Under the pieces are notes generated by a model, which was not told the origin of the DNA, did not search any database, and saw only the letters and a program-made list of their open reading frames with translations. The position numbers and the translations under genes are program-made. DNA of 14,611 nucleotides, taken from the NCBI GenBank assembly GCA_049522565.1, contig JBEKNT010000144.1:1-14611 (forward strand), given 5' to 3'. How positions within the stretch are numbered: the stretch's first letter is position 1; each line of letters starts with the position of its first letter. Source of the stretch: JASHVB01 sp049522565 (lineage in GTDB: Bacteria; Pseudomonadota; Alphaproteobacteria; Acetobacterales; Acetobacteraceae). Shown here one piece after another: positions 6,073 through 13,616 of this stretch.

Positions 6073-9000
6073 ATGACCAAGCGCATGCTGATCGACGCCA
6101 CCCACGCGGAAGAAACCCGCGTGGTGGTGCTGGACGGTAACCGTCTCGAGGATTTCGACGTCGAGACATCGACCAAGCGGCAACTCAAGGGGAACATCTA
6201 CCTCGCCAAGGTGGTCCGCGTGGAGCCCAGCCTCCAGGCGGCGTTCGTCGAGTATGGCGGCAACCGCCACGGCTTCCTCGCCTTCAGCGAGATCCACCCG
6301 GACTACTACCAGATCCCGGTGGCGGACCGGCAGCGGCTGATCGACCAGGAGGCCGAAGAGGCGCAGCGCGAGGAAGAAGAGGTCGACCGCGAACTGGCGG
6401 GCGGGCCGGAGGCGCGGACCTCGCGCGAGCCGCCGCCGGAGATGGTGTCGTTGGAGACCGGCGAGCCCCGGGTCGAGCCCGGGGCCACCGCCGCCATGTT
6501 GCGCGACAGCCCCGCGGCGCCGGAGTGGGAAGCGGGGCCGCCTGATACCGCCTGGGAGCGATCCGAGGCTGGCGACAGCATCGCCGGTGGCGCGGCGATG
6601 GCCCCGGCCGAGGATGGCTCGGCACCCGCCGCAGCCTCGGCCAGCGACCTGGGCGCCGGGGTCACCGGCGCCGCCGCGGTCGCCCCGGTCGATGCCGCCG
6701 CCGCACCAGCCGATCCCGTTTCACCCCCCGCCGGCGTTGCCGATAGCGGCGCGGCAGCCGCGGAGGCGCCGGCTGCGGCGACGGCGGCGACCGCGGTTGA
6801 GGCTGCGCCAGGCGAACCGGCGCAGCAGTCGCCGTCCGCCGGCATCGCGCCTCCCGCATCGGACCCTGTGGGGGCGGAGCACGGGGCGCCCGAGCACGGG
6901 GCGCCGGAGCACGGGGCGCCGGAGCATCGGGCAGCCGGGCATCGGGACGCGGAACCTGGCGAGGAGCCGGACCCGCCCACCCGCCGCGCCCAGCCGATGG
7001 TCATCGAGCAGGAGACCCGCAGCGGGCCGGTGGAGACCGGGACAGGAGGTGACGAGGCGGACTCGTTCACCCTGCCGAATCCGGCCGACGCGGCATCCGA
7101 GGCGGATACCGACCACGAACCGGGCGACTACTATTCCGACTCGATCCCCGAATCCCCGCCCCCCGAGACGGTCGGCGGCGAACCCGATAACGGCGACGAA
7201 CAGCGCGAGCGCCGGCCGCCGTCGCGCTACCTGCGCAACTACAAGATCCAGGAGGTGATCCGCCGCCGGCAGATCCTGCTGGTGCAGGTGGTGAAGGAAG
7301 AGCGCGGCACCAAAGGCGCGGCGCTGACCACCTATCTGTCGCTGGCCGGCCGCTTCTCCGTGCTGATGCCGAATTCGCCGCGCGGCGGCGGCATCTCGCG
7401 CAAGATCACCTCGGCGACCGACCGGCGGCGGCTGAAGGAGGTGGTTGCCGAGCTGGAAATGCCCAAGGGCATGGGCCTGATCGTGCGCACCGCCGGCGCC
7501 AACCGACCCAAGCCGGAGATCAAGCGCGACTGCGAATACCTGCTGCGGCTGTGGGACGACATTCGCGAGCACACGCTGAAATCCGTCGCTCCGGCGCTGA
7601 TCTACGAGGAAGCCAGCCTGATCAAGCGGGCGATCCGCGACGTGTATTCGCGCGACATCGACGAGATCCAGGTGGACGGCGAGGAAGGTTGGCGCGCGGC
7701 GCACGAATTCATGCGCATGCTGATGCCGAGCCACGCCAAGAAGGTGCAGCTCTGGCGCGATCCCACCCAGCCGCTGTTCACCAAATACCAGGTCGAGGCG
7801 CAACTCGACGGCATGCTGCAGCCGACCGTGCAGTTGCGCTCCGGCGGCTACCTGGTGATCAACCAGACCGAGGCGCTGGTGGCGATCGACGTGAACTCCG
7901 GGCGCTCGACGCGGGAGCGCAACGTCGAGGAGACCGCGCTGCGCACCAACCTGGAAGCCGTGGACGAGGTGGCGCGGCAGTTGCGGCTGCGCGACCTGGC
8001 CGGGCTGATCGTCATCGACCTCATCGACATGGAGCAGAAGAAGCACAACTCCATGGTCGAGCGGCGCATCAAGGAAGCGCTGAAGAACGACCGTGCACGC
8101 ATCCAGGTCGGCCATATCAGCCATTTCGGCCTGCTGGAAATGAGCCGGCAGCGGCTGCGGCCGTCGCTGGCGGAGGCGAGCTTCATCCTGTGCCCGCATT
8201 GCGGCGGCACCGGCCATGTGCGCAGCACGGAGAACGCCGCGATCCATGTGCTGCGCGGCATCGAGGACGAAGGCTCGAAGCGCCGTTCGGCGGAGATCGT
8301 GGTGCACGCGGCGACGCCGATCGCGCTGTACATCCTCAACCACAAGCGCGAGCGGCTGGCCGAGATCGAGCGGCGCTATACCATGGGCGTGACGGTGCTG
8401 GGCGACGACACCCAGGTGGCGTCGCAGTTCCGCATCGACCGGGTGCGCCCGCAGGTTGCGCGGGAGGATATGCCCGCGGCGATCACGCCGGACGCGCCGC
8501 AGCCCGCCTTGCCGGCGCCCCGGTTCGAGCCGGAGGAAGCGGAAGAGGTCGTCGGGGAGGAGGAGGACGTCGAGGAGTCCGGCGTAGAGGAGGTGGGCGG
8601 CGAGGAAGCTGGTGCGGAGGAGGCGCGCGGCGAAGGCGCGCGGGCCGAGGGCACCGAGACCGAGACTGCCGCCGAACAGGCCGAACGGCGGCGGCGCCGG
8701 CGGCGGCGGCGGCGGGGTGGCGGGCGCCGCGAGGATGCGGCTCAGCAGCCGGCGGGCGAGGTTGCCCCGGGTGCCGTGCCGGCCGAGGCAGCGCCGGGTT
8801 CGGTCCCCCCGGGCGAGATCGCCGGGGAGTCGGCCATCGCGGCGGGCGAAGCTGAAATAACCGCGGCGGAGACGCATATCGAGGGCGTGCCGGAACACGC
8901 CGAACCGGCGGGCGAGGACGACGCGCGGCGACGGCGTGGCCGGCGCGGCGGTCGTCGCCGGCGGCGCGAGCCGGGCGACGGCGAGGGATCGCCGTTTGCC

Positions 9001-9618
9001 GCGCCCGGCGCCGAACAGCCGGACCTGCCGCCGGTGTATATTGGCCCGACCCCCGCCAATCCGTTCGGTGGCCACGCGTTCGACATCTTCGACGTGCTGG
9101 AGCAGGTGGAAGCGAGCGCCGCGGCGCGGCAGGAGCCAGCCGAGCCGGTGATGCGCCAGCCGCAGGCGGAGCCGGGGGCCGTGGTTGAGCCAGCCGAGCC
9201 GGTGATGCGGCAGTCATTGCCGGAGCCGGAAGCCGTGGTTGCGCCGGCTGAGCCGGAGGGCGCGGCGGCGCCGGGTGAGTCGGAGGCCGTGGTTGCGCCG
9301 GGTAAGCCGGAGGGCGCGGCGGCGGCGATGGGCGGATCGGGGGCGTCAGGTTCGGCCGAACCAGAGGCACCGGCCGCATCGTCCGACCGGGAGATCGTCA
9401 ACGCGACCGCGCCGGAGCCGGCCCCCACCGAGGCGACAGGCGAACCTGCGGTCGCAGAGCCGGCCTTGACGGAGTCCAGCCCGCCGCCGGTCCCCGCACC
9501 GGAGCCCATATCAGCGGAGATGGCGAACGACGCCGCCCCTGAGCCGGCGATCCGGCCGATCATCATCGGCAGCGGCGAGGAATTGGCGGAGAAGAAGCGC
9601 GGCTGGTGGCGGCGGTAG
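6073..9618 (+). CDS. rne: Ribonuclease E (degradosome endonuclease and scaffold)
   Basis: RNase E cuts single-stranded AU-rich RNA in mRNA decay and in rRNA and tRNA processing. The 1181-aa protein starts MTKRMLIDATHAEETRVVVL, the usual alphaproteobacterial N-terminus. The S1 domain begins near residue 38 and is interrupted at about 100-380 by a low-complexity Ala/Pro/Glu insertion. It resumes at about 388 (NYKIQEVI). The catalytic core is intact: D606 in AIDVNSG and D649 in VIDLIDM, with the same 43-residue spacing as E. coli D303/D346. The zinc-link CPHC (C707, C710) is 101 residues after D606, as in E. coli. The tail is disordered, with an acidic segment, Arg-rich RNA-binding tracts (872-881, about 952-967), four 18-residue repeats from 1022, and a terminal KKRGWWRR. 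The GWW motif is known to bind PNPase in Caulobacter. Ribosome-binding signals are weak (GGAG at 6058-6061, AGGA at 6065-6068). Confidence 0.97.
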   Translation: MTKRMLIDATHAEETRVVVLDGNRLEDFDVETSTKRQLKGNIYLAKVVRVEPSLQAAFVEYGGNRHGFLAFSEIHPDYYQIPVADRQRLIDQEAEEAQREEEEVDRELAGGPEARTSREPPPEMVSLETGEPRVEPGATAAMLRDSPAAPEWEAGPPDTAWERSEAGDSIAGGAAMAPAEDGSAPAAASASDLGAGVTGAAAVAPVDAAAAPADPVSPPAGVADSGAAAAEAPAAATAATAVEAAPGEPAQQSPSAGIAPPASDPVGAEHGAPEHGAPEHGAPEHRAAGHRDAEPGEEPDPPTRRAQPMVIEQETRSGPVETGTGGDEADSFTLPNPADAASEADTDHEPGDYYSDSIPESPPPETVGGEPDNGDEQRERRPPSRYLRNYKIQEVIRRRQILLVQVVKEERGTKGAALTTYLSLAGRFSVLMPNSPRGGGISRKITSATDRRRLKEVVAELEMPKGMGLIVRTAGANRPKPEIKRDCEYLLRLWDDIREHTLKSVAPALIYEEASLIKRAIRDVYSRDIDEIQVDGEEGWRAAHEFMRMLMPSHAKKVQLWRDPTQPLFTKYQVEAQLDGMLQPTVQLRSGGYLVINQTEALVAIDVNSGRSTRERNVEETALRTNLEAVDEVARQLRLRDLAGLIVIDLIDMEQKKHNSMVERRIKEALKNDRARIQVGHISHFGLLEMSRQRLRPSLAEASFILCPHCGGTGHVRSTENAAIHVLRGIEDEGSKRRSAEIVVHAATPIALYILNHKRERLAEIERRYTMGVTVLGDDTQVASQFRIDRVRPQVAREDMPAAITPDAPQPALPAPRFEPEEAEEVVGEEEDVEESGVEEVGGEEAGAEEARGEGARAEGTETETAAEQAERRRRRRRRRRGGGRREDAAQQPAGEVAPGAVPAEAAPGSVPPGEIAGESAIAAGEAEITAAETHIEGVPEHAEPAGEDDARRRRGRRGGRRRRREPGDGEGSPFAAPGAEQPDLPPVYIGPTPANPFGGHAFDIFDVLEQVEASAAARQEPAEPVMRQPQAEPGAVVEPAEPVMRQSLPEPEAVVAPAEPEGAAAPGESEAVVAPGKPEGAAAAMGGSGASGSAEPEAPAASSDREIVNATAPEPAPTEATGEPAVAEPALTESSPPPVPAPEPISAEMANDAAPEPAIRPIIIGSGEELAEKKRGWWRR
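6877..6936 (+). repeat. 15-bp in-frame tandem repeat in the RNase E S1 insertion
   Basis: Three near-identical 15-base units encode EHGAP from residue 269, and a fourth diverged unit follows (EHRAA). They lie inside the S1-domain insertion. Such short GC-rich tandem repeats can change copy number by slippage without shifting the frame. Confidence 0.85.
9136..9351 (+). repeat. 54-bp in-frame tandem repeat in the RNase E tail
   Basis: Four units begin at 9136, 9190, 9244 and 9298, exactly 54 bases apart. They encode 18-residue Pro/Glu/Ala/Val units: PAEPVMRQ starts the first two, PAEPEGAA the third, and PGKPEGAA the fourth. Later units are progressively diverged. Confidence 0.85.
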
Positions 9619-9645
9619 TGGAATACCCCTGCCGCCATGCGGGGC

Positions 9646-9825
9646 TGAGCCGCATAGGCGTCAGGATAACCGGGACGCGGAGAAGAAAACGCCCCCTCCC
9701 CTTGAGGGAGGGGGTTGGTGGATGCGAATCCCGGAACAACCCCTCCCCCCAACCCCCTCCCTCAAGGGGAGGGGGAGTGAATTTTTGCTCCGTCGAGCGC
9801 TTATCCTGACGTCTATGGGGTTGAG
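9646..9825. mobile_element. MITE-like palindromic element
   Basis: A perfect 27-bp inverted repeat (9692-9718 and 9749-9775) forms the core around a 30-base loop. Pairing continues outward imperfectly: the left flank CATAGGCGTCAGGATAA near 9652-9669 mirrors TTATCCTGACGTCTATG near 9801-9817. The whole element is therefore about 180 bp of nested symmetry with no coding capacity. That fits a miniature inverted-repeat element or large palindromic intergenic repeat. No target-site duplication is evident. As RNA the core hairpin could also stop transcription after rne, although no T-run follows. Confidence 0.6.
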
Positions 9826-9878
9826 TCGCGCGGCGGCTCGACGCGGTTGGGTCACAAAGCGAACCAACCGTGAGCGCA

Positions 9879-9988
9879 GAGGGTGGCGGTGATTGGGCTG
9901 GCACACAGGTGACAGTGCTGCGGGGCGACCCGATCGCCCTTACCTGGCACTGCGCGCCGACCTCTCCCGCTCGCACGGGAGAGGTTTA
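9879..9988. repeat. Intergenic repeat family, copy B
   Basis: This copy aligns along its length with the reverse complement of the permease-spacer repeat (1203-1357): GAGGGTG..., a GGCACACAG block, GCGGGGCGACCCGATCGCCCT and the terminal hairpin. That hairpin is perfect, 9961-9969/9976-9984 (CCTCTCCCG/CGGGAGAGG). On the minus strand it starts eight bases after the stress-protein stop codon, where it could act as a transcript-end stabiliser. The outer hairpin on the other side is missing. Confidence 0.8.
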
Positions 9989-9989
9989 C

Positions 9990-10847
9990 TCAATGCGAGA
10001 GGAATACCGGGGCGGTCATCTCGGCCAGCAGGGTGCGGGTGACGCCGCCGAACACCAGTTCGCGGGCCCGCGAATGGCCATAGGCGCCGCAGACGATCAG
10101 GTCGGCGCCGATATCGGCGGCATAGGACAGCAGCGCCTCGCCCTCCGGGATGTCGTTTGCCACGGTATGCGCCGCCTCGGCGCGCACGCCGTGCCGCGCC
10201 AGGTGCAGAGCGATATCCGCCGCCGGCACGTCGCCATGGCCATTGATGCCACGCCGCGGGTTGACCGCCAGGACGGTGACGGCTTTGGCGTTGCACAGCA
10301 GCGGCAGCGCGTCATTGACCGCGCGGGCCGCCTCGCGGCTGGCATTCCAGGCCACCAGGACGCGCTCGCCCACGGTGGGAAAATCGCCAGCGAACGGCAC
10401 CGCCAGGACCGGCCGGCCGGACCCCATCACGGTCGCCACCGCGACCGCGTCGTGGCCCAGGCCGTCGCGTTGCTCATACGGGTTGGCCTGGCCCAGCACG
10501 GTCAGGTCGGCATAGCGCGCGTGCAGCGCCACCGTGGCGGGGAGGTTGCCCTCGACCAGGCGCCAGCCGCCATCCATTCCGTCGCGCCGGAGCAGATCGC
10601 GGAAGGCGGCCTCGATGGGCTCGGCGGCGGCGACGGCCTCGGCGCGGATCTGGTCAACCACCCGTTCGGCGCCACCGGCCGCCAGCGGCATGGCGGCGCC
10701 ATAGAAGAACTCCGCCGACGGTATGTCGACCACATAGACGCCAGTCAGGCTCGCGCCGGAGCGCCGCGCCAGTCCGGCGGCAATCTCGAGCCGGAGCGCG
10801 GAGCGCGGACCGCTGTCGAGATGCACCAGGATATCCTTGAACGCCAT
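9990..10847 (-). CDS. Universal stress protein with tandem Usp domains
   Basis: A 285-aa cytoplasmic protein made of two UspA folds in tandem. Domain 1 starts at the N-terminus (MAFKDILVHLD). Domain 2 starts near residue 150 (VGERVLVAWNASREAARAV). Domain 2 keeps the ATP-binding pattern G-2X-G-9X-G at G254, G257 and G267 (GAYGHSRARELVFGG), while domain 1 has lost it, as is common in tandem Usp proteins. The start at 10847 is preferred over an in-frame ATG six codons upstream because AGGAGAGGTG (10851-10860) lies immediately upstream. The gene is 93 bp downstream of the FMN reductase on the same strand and probably has its own promoter. Its specific stress role cannot be read from sequence. Confidence 0.92.
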   Translation of the reverse strand: MAFKDILVHLDSGPRSALRLEIAAGLARRSGASLTGVYVVDIPSAEFFYGAAMPLAAGGAERVVDQIRAEAVAAAEPIEAAFRDLLRRDGMDGGWRLVEGNLPATVALHARYADLTVLGQANPYEQRDGLGHDAVAVATVMGSGRPVLAVPFAGDFPTVGERVLVAWNASREAARAVNDALPLLCNAKAVTVLAVNPRRGINGHGDVPAADIALHLARHGVRAEAAHTVANDIPEGEALLSYAADIGADLIVCGAYGHSRARELVFGGVTRTLLAEMTAPVFLSH

Positions 10848-10873
10848 TGCCACCTCTCCTGCCATTCAGGCTG

Positions 10874-10901
10874 GTATTAGTTTGCACCCAGAGACGCGCA
10901 A
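10874..10901 (-). promoter_or_regulatory. Candidate sigma-70-type promoter of the stress-protein gene
   Basis: On the minus strand TTGCGC (10896-10901) and TAATAC (10874-10879) are separated by 16 bases. Transcription would start about 20 bases before the ATG at 10847, just before the Shine-Dalgarno sequence. This is a pattern match only. Confidence 0.45.
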
Positions 10902-10940
10902 CGCGCCTTGACATGGATCATCCGGCGGTTTGCCGCGGGA

Positions 10941-11501
10941 TCAGCGCATCCGCAACACCCAGGCCTTGAAGGCGGCGAGGTGTGCGGCGATGAAGTCGCG
11001 CGTCGGCTGGTCGGTCAGCTTGCCGCCCGCGTCGAACTTGTTTTGTGCCGCCGGGACCATCACCTCCGGCCGATTCATCACCATGCCGTTAAGGAAGACG
11101 AAGCACTGGCGCAGGTGGTACTGCGCGCGGGCGGTGCCGAAGCCGCCCCCCGAGGCGCCCATGATGCCGACCGGCTTCCCGTCGAACGGTTGCTCTGGCG
11201 GACGGGAGGCCCAGTCGATGGCGTTCTTCAGCACACCAGGGATGGAGTAGTTGTATTCCGGCGTGACAAACAGCAGCCCGTCGGCGGCCTTGATGCGGGC
11301 GCGGAAGTCCTCGACCGGCGGGGGGAAGCCCTGCTGGCGAACATCCTCGTTGTAGAGCGGGATCGGCGCGATATCGAAGCTGTCGATGCGCATGCCCTCC
11401 GGCGCCAGTTCCTGAGCCGCGCGCAGCGTGGCGCGATTGAACGAGCCCTGCCGAAGACTGCCGGCGATGCCGAGAATGCTGATGGTACCGCTCTCACTCA
11501 T
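10941..11501 (-). CDS. NADPH-dependent FMN reductase family flavoprotein (SsuE/ChrR-like)
   Basis: A 186-aa flavodoxin-like NAD(P)H:FMN/quinone oxidoreductase. The N-terminal GSLRQGSFN (residues 14-22) binds the FMN phosphate. PEYNYSIPGVLKNAIDWASRP (81-101) is the family signature lining the flavin, and GASGGGFGTARAQYHLR follows (from about 114). Members reduce quinones, chromate or azo dyes and protect against oxidative stress; the substrate here is unknown. The ATG at 11501 has GGAG at 11511-11514, nine bases upstream, and gives the family length. The frame stays open to 11645, but that extension has no homology I recognise. The stress-protein gene follows on the same strand. Confidence 0.92.
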   Translation of the reverse strand: MSESGTISILGIAGSLRQGSFNRATLRAAQELAPEGMRIDSFDIAPIPLYNEDVRQQGFPPPVEDFRARIKAADGLLFVTPEYNYSIPGVLKNAIDWASRPPEQPFDGKPVGIMGASGGGFGTARAQYHLRQCFVFLNGMVMNRPEVMVPAAQNKFDAGGKLTDQPTRDFIAAHLAAFKAWVLRMR

Positions 11502-11827
11502 GACTGGGATCTCCAAGGTGGCAGACCACAGGATGATCGGCTTTGCCGGAACAAGCCAGAGTTCCCGCAAAGTCCGATCTGACGTGGCGGACAGAGCTTG
11601 CTTCCGGAGGCGCGTTGCCCGGCAGGTTGCGACCCATGGAGGCATCGGGTGCCGCGATCGGGGGCAATCCGATGGCCGCCGTCGGCAGAATTAACGATGT
11701 TATATCGAATTTCTTACGCCACCCGCAAGCCGCACGGGGCAATGCTCCACCCGGGTCCGGAGCAACAAACCAACAGGCGAGTCGCGGGTAGTGCCCCTGG
11801 TACTGCTCGGAGCACATGCAGGGGTCA

Positions 11828-11863
11828 GGGAAAGTCATTCCGCTTTTTGTGAATGACCTTCCG
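11828..11863. promoter_or_regulatory. Dyad symmetry upstream of the response regulator
   Basis: GTCATTC (11834-11840) and GAATGAC (11851-11857) form a perfect 7-bp stem around a T-rich 10-base loop. With two mismatches the pairing extends to 13 bp. It lies about 200 bases before the regulator start. It may be an operator or RNA hairpin; there is no T-run after it. Confidence 0.4.
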
Positions 11864-11961
11864 TGAAGGTACGAAATGTGCCGCAACAACGATCGCAATA
11901 ATATCTTCGGAGAATAAGTTAAAATAACAGCGGCATTTCCCAGAAACCTTCTGTTACTGGG

Positions 11962-11989
11962 TTGCGTGTAGCTGCCACTATGGTAAACT
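11962..11989 (+). promoter_or_regulatory. Candidate promoter of the response regulator gene
   Basis: TTGCGT (11962-11967) and TAAACT (11984-11989) are 16 bases apart in AT-rich DNA, about 75 bases before the start codon. The leader would contain a GCCGGC...GCCGGC hairpin (12013-12018/12028-12033). This is a pattern match only. Confidence 0.35.
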
Positions 11990-12065
11990 AAACGTGAAAC
12001 AAAAGTGACCATGCCGGCAACTGCATCGCCGGCTGGAGATGGACTTACGAAGGGGCCGGGCGAAG

Positions 12066-12446
12066 ATGAAGAAGAAGCTGCTGATCATCGACGACCAGAC
12101 AGGGATCACCAAGGTCGTCGGGCTTATCGCCAGGCAGCTTGGATTGGAATTCAAGGCACTGAACAGCTCCGCAACCGCGACGGAGGAGTTCATCGATTAC
12201 CGGCCCGACATACTGATGTTGGACATGATCATGCCTGAGAAGGATGGGATCGACGTGCTGAACGAGATCCTGCTGACCGGCATCCCAGCCAGGATCATCC
12301 TGACCTCGGGCTACAGCGATGCCTACCTGCGCCTGGCCGAGGGCGTGGCGAAATTCCACGAGAGCGGTCAGGTATCGATTCTGCGGAAGCCGTTTCGCCG
12401 CGCCGACCTCGTCAGCCTGCTGAGCGAGCTGAGCAAGGGGGACTGA
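12066..12446 (+). CDS. Stand-alone response regulator receiver domain
   Basis: This 126-aa protein is a CheY-like receiver domain and nothing more. All phosphorylation residues are present: acidic pair D9-D10 (LLIIDDQ), phospho-acceptor D53 (ILMLDMIMPEKDG), switch residue T80 (ILTSGYSD) and K108 (ILRKPF). With no output domain it must act through protein contacts or pass phosphate on. No histidine kinase is nearby. It lacks the FAT-GUY motif of stress-related single-domain regulators. The start at 12066 gives the canonical MKKKLLIIDD beginning, with a GAAGGGG-type site about ten bases upstream; an in-frame ATG at 12039 is less likely. Its TGA directly abuts the stop codon of the convergent dehydrogenase gene. 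Confidence 0.92.
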   Translation: MKKKLLIIDDQTGITKVVGLIARQLGLEFKALNSSATATEEFIDYRPDILMLDMIMPEKDGIDVLNEILLTGIPARIILTSGYSDAYLRLAEGVAKFHESGQVSILRKPFRRADLVSLLSELSKGD

Positions 12447-13616
12447 CTACCAAGCCGCGTCGAGCAGCGAACGGACCGTTGCCGGGCCGTCGATTTTTCG
12501 CGGATTGGTATGAATCCACCGATCGTGCATGGACTCCGCGGCAACCTGATCGAGTTGGTCCTGTCGCATCCCGACATCGCGCAGCCGACCGGGCAGACCC
12601 AGGCCGGCGATCAACGCCGCCACCGCATCCCCCGCCGACTCGCCAGGTCGTCCCAGCGCCTCGCTGACCCACGCCTGGCGCTCGGCATTCACCGGTTCGT
12701 TGAAGCGCAGCACGTGCGGCAGCATGATGCAGGAGGTGTAGCCGTGCGGCACGTGCGCGGTGCCGCCCAGCACGTGGCCGATGCCGTGGCTCGCCCCCTT
12801 GGTCACGCCGTTCTGCGAGCCGGTGATCGACAGCCAGGCGCCGAGCTGGCAGTCCAGCCGCGCGTCCAGGTTGTCCGGATCTGCCTTGGTTGCCGCCAGC
12901 CCGCGCGCCAGCAGCCGCAGAGCGTGCAGCGAGGTGCCGTCGGAGAACGGCTGGCTGTTGACGGAGCAGATGTCCTCCACGGCGTGATCGACGGCGCGGA
13001 TGCCGGTGGAGAGGAACAGCCATTCCGGGGTGTGGATCGTGACGGCCGGGTCCAGGATCACGGTGCGCGGCATCATCAGCGGATGGGCGTAGCTCTGCTT
13101 GGCCTGGGCCACCGGATCGGTGCAGCCGGCCATGGCGGTGAACTCGCCGGCCGACAGGGTGGTGGGGATGGCGGTCGAACGCAGCGGCGGCGGGTTGACC
13201 GGCGGGCGAACGGTCTCGCCGGCGGCGCTGGTGCGCGCCCGCAACGCTTCGAGCTGGCCGGGTTCGGTGATGTCGTTGCCGAGACACAGCCCGACCATCT
13301 TCGCGGCATCGGTGACCGAACCGCCGCCGACGGTGAGCAATGCATCGGCTTTCGCCCCGCGCGCGGCATTGGCGGCGACGACCACGTCGGGGCGTGGCGT
13401 ATGCGCGCCGATGCTGGTGCAGATGCCGGCCAGCTTGTTGCCGAGCACGCGCTGTACCGTCTCCACCACGGCGGTCTGCCGCGCCAGGGTGCCGCTGGCC
13501 AGGACGTAGACCGCGTGCACGCCGGTGTCCTCGATCTCCTGCCCCAGCGCGTCGGCGAAGGGGATGCCGTAGATCACCCGCTCCATTGGCGGGAAACGGT
13601 GGGTGCCCTGGATCAT
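12447..13616 (-). CDS. Iron-containing alcohol dehydrogenase / maleylacetate-reductase-like enzyme
   Basis: A 389-aa group III dehydrogenase, NAD(P)-dependent. The Rossmann part has the family motif GGGSVTDAAK (97-106), and PTTLSAGEFT (151-160) follows. In the metal site H211 (DHAVED), H277 and H281 (SHGIGH) and H291 (PHG) are present. The position usually held by the first metal ligand Asp (GMDALTH in FucO-like enzymes) is R207, and an Asp sits three residues later. Maleylacetate reductases also deviate there, so this is probably nearer to them than to classical Fe-ADHs. Its ATG overlaps the stop of the upstream gene (ATGA, 13613-13616), implying translational coupling. A longer frame continuing upstream of 13616 is only the shadow of that gene. 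Maleylacetate or a similar oxo-acid is possible as substrate (inference). Confidence 0.88.
   Translation of the reverse strand: MIQGTHRFPPMERVIYGIPFADALGQEIEDTGVHAVYVLASGTLARQTAVVETVQRVLGNKLAGICTSIGAHTPRPDVVVAANAARGAKADALLTVGGGSVTDAAKMVGLCLGNDITEPGQLEALRARTSAAGETVRPPVNPPPLRSTAIPTTLSAGEFTAMAGCTDPVAQAKQSYAHPLMMPRTVILDPAVTIHTPEWLFLSTGIRAVDHAVEDICSVNSQPFSDGTSLHALRLLARGLAATKADPDNLDARLDCQLGAWLSITGSQNGVTKGASHGIGHVLGGTAHVPHGYTSCIMLPHVLRFNEPVNAERQAWVSEALGRPGESAGDAVAALIAGLGLPGRLRDVGMRQDQLDQVAAESMHDRWIHTNPRKIDGPATVRSLLDAAW

Larger units (their letters stand above)
11502..12065. other. Divergent intergenic region, AT-rich toward the response regulator
   Basis: About 560 bases separate the divergent FMN reductase and response-regulator genes. 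The part beyond about 11690 is clearly more AT-rich than the rest of the window. It contains a hairpin at 11828-11840/11851-11863 and a candidate promoter at 11962-11989. Open frames across it on both strands show no domain, ribosome-binding site or protein-like composition, so I call no gene. Confidence 0.5.

Noticed and set aside
6877..6936. CRISPR-like array suggested by regular short repeats
   Set aside because: The 15-bp units are contiguous and in frame within rne, without spacers.
6721..9075. Very long minus-strand open frame (784 codons) opposite rne
   Set aside because: It is antisense to a clearly real gene, rich in Arg, His and Gln as expected of GC-rich shadows, and shows no domain.
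10908..10913. TTGACA on the plus strand as a promoter -35
   Set aside because: No -10 at proper spacing, and no plus-strand gene follows.
11548..11580. EcfG-type general stress promoter (GGAAC box) upstream of the FMN reductase
   Set aside because: The partner CGTT box at 16-17 bp is missing and the orientation points away from the reductase.
11494..12012. Minus-strand open frame of 172 codons upstream of the FMN reductase
   Set aside because: It covers the promoter region and overlaps the reductase start. It has no ribosome-binding site or recognisable motif, and its composition is not protein-like.
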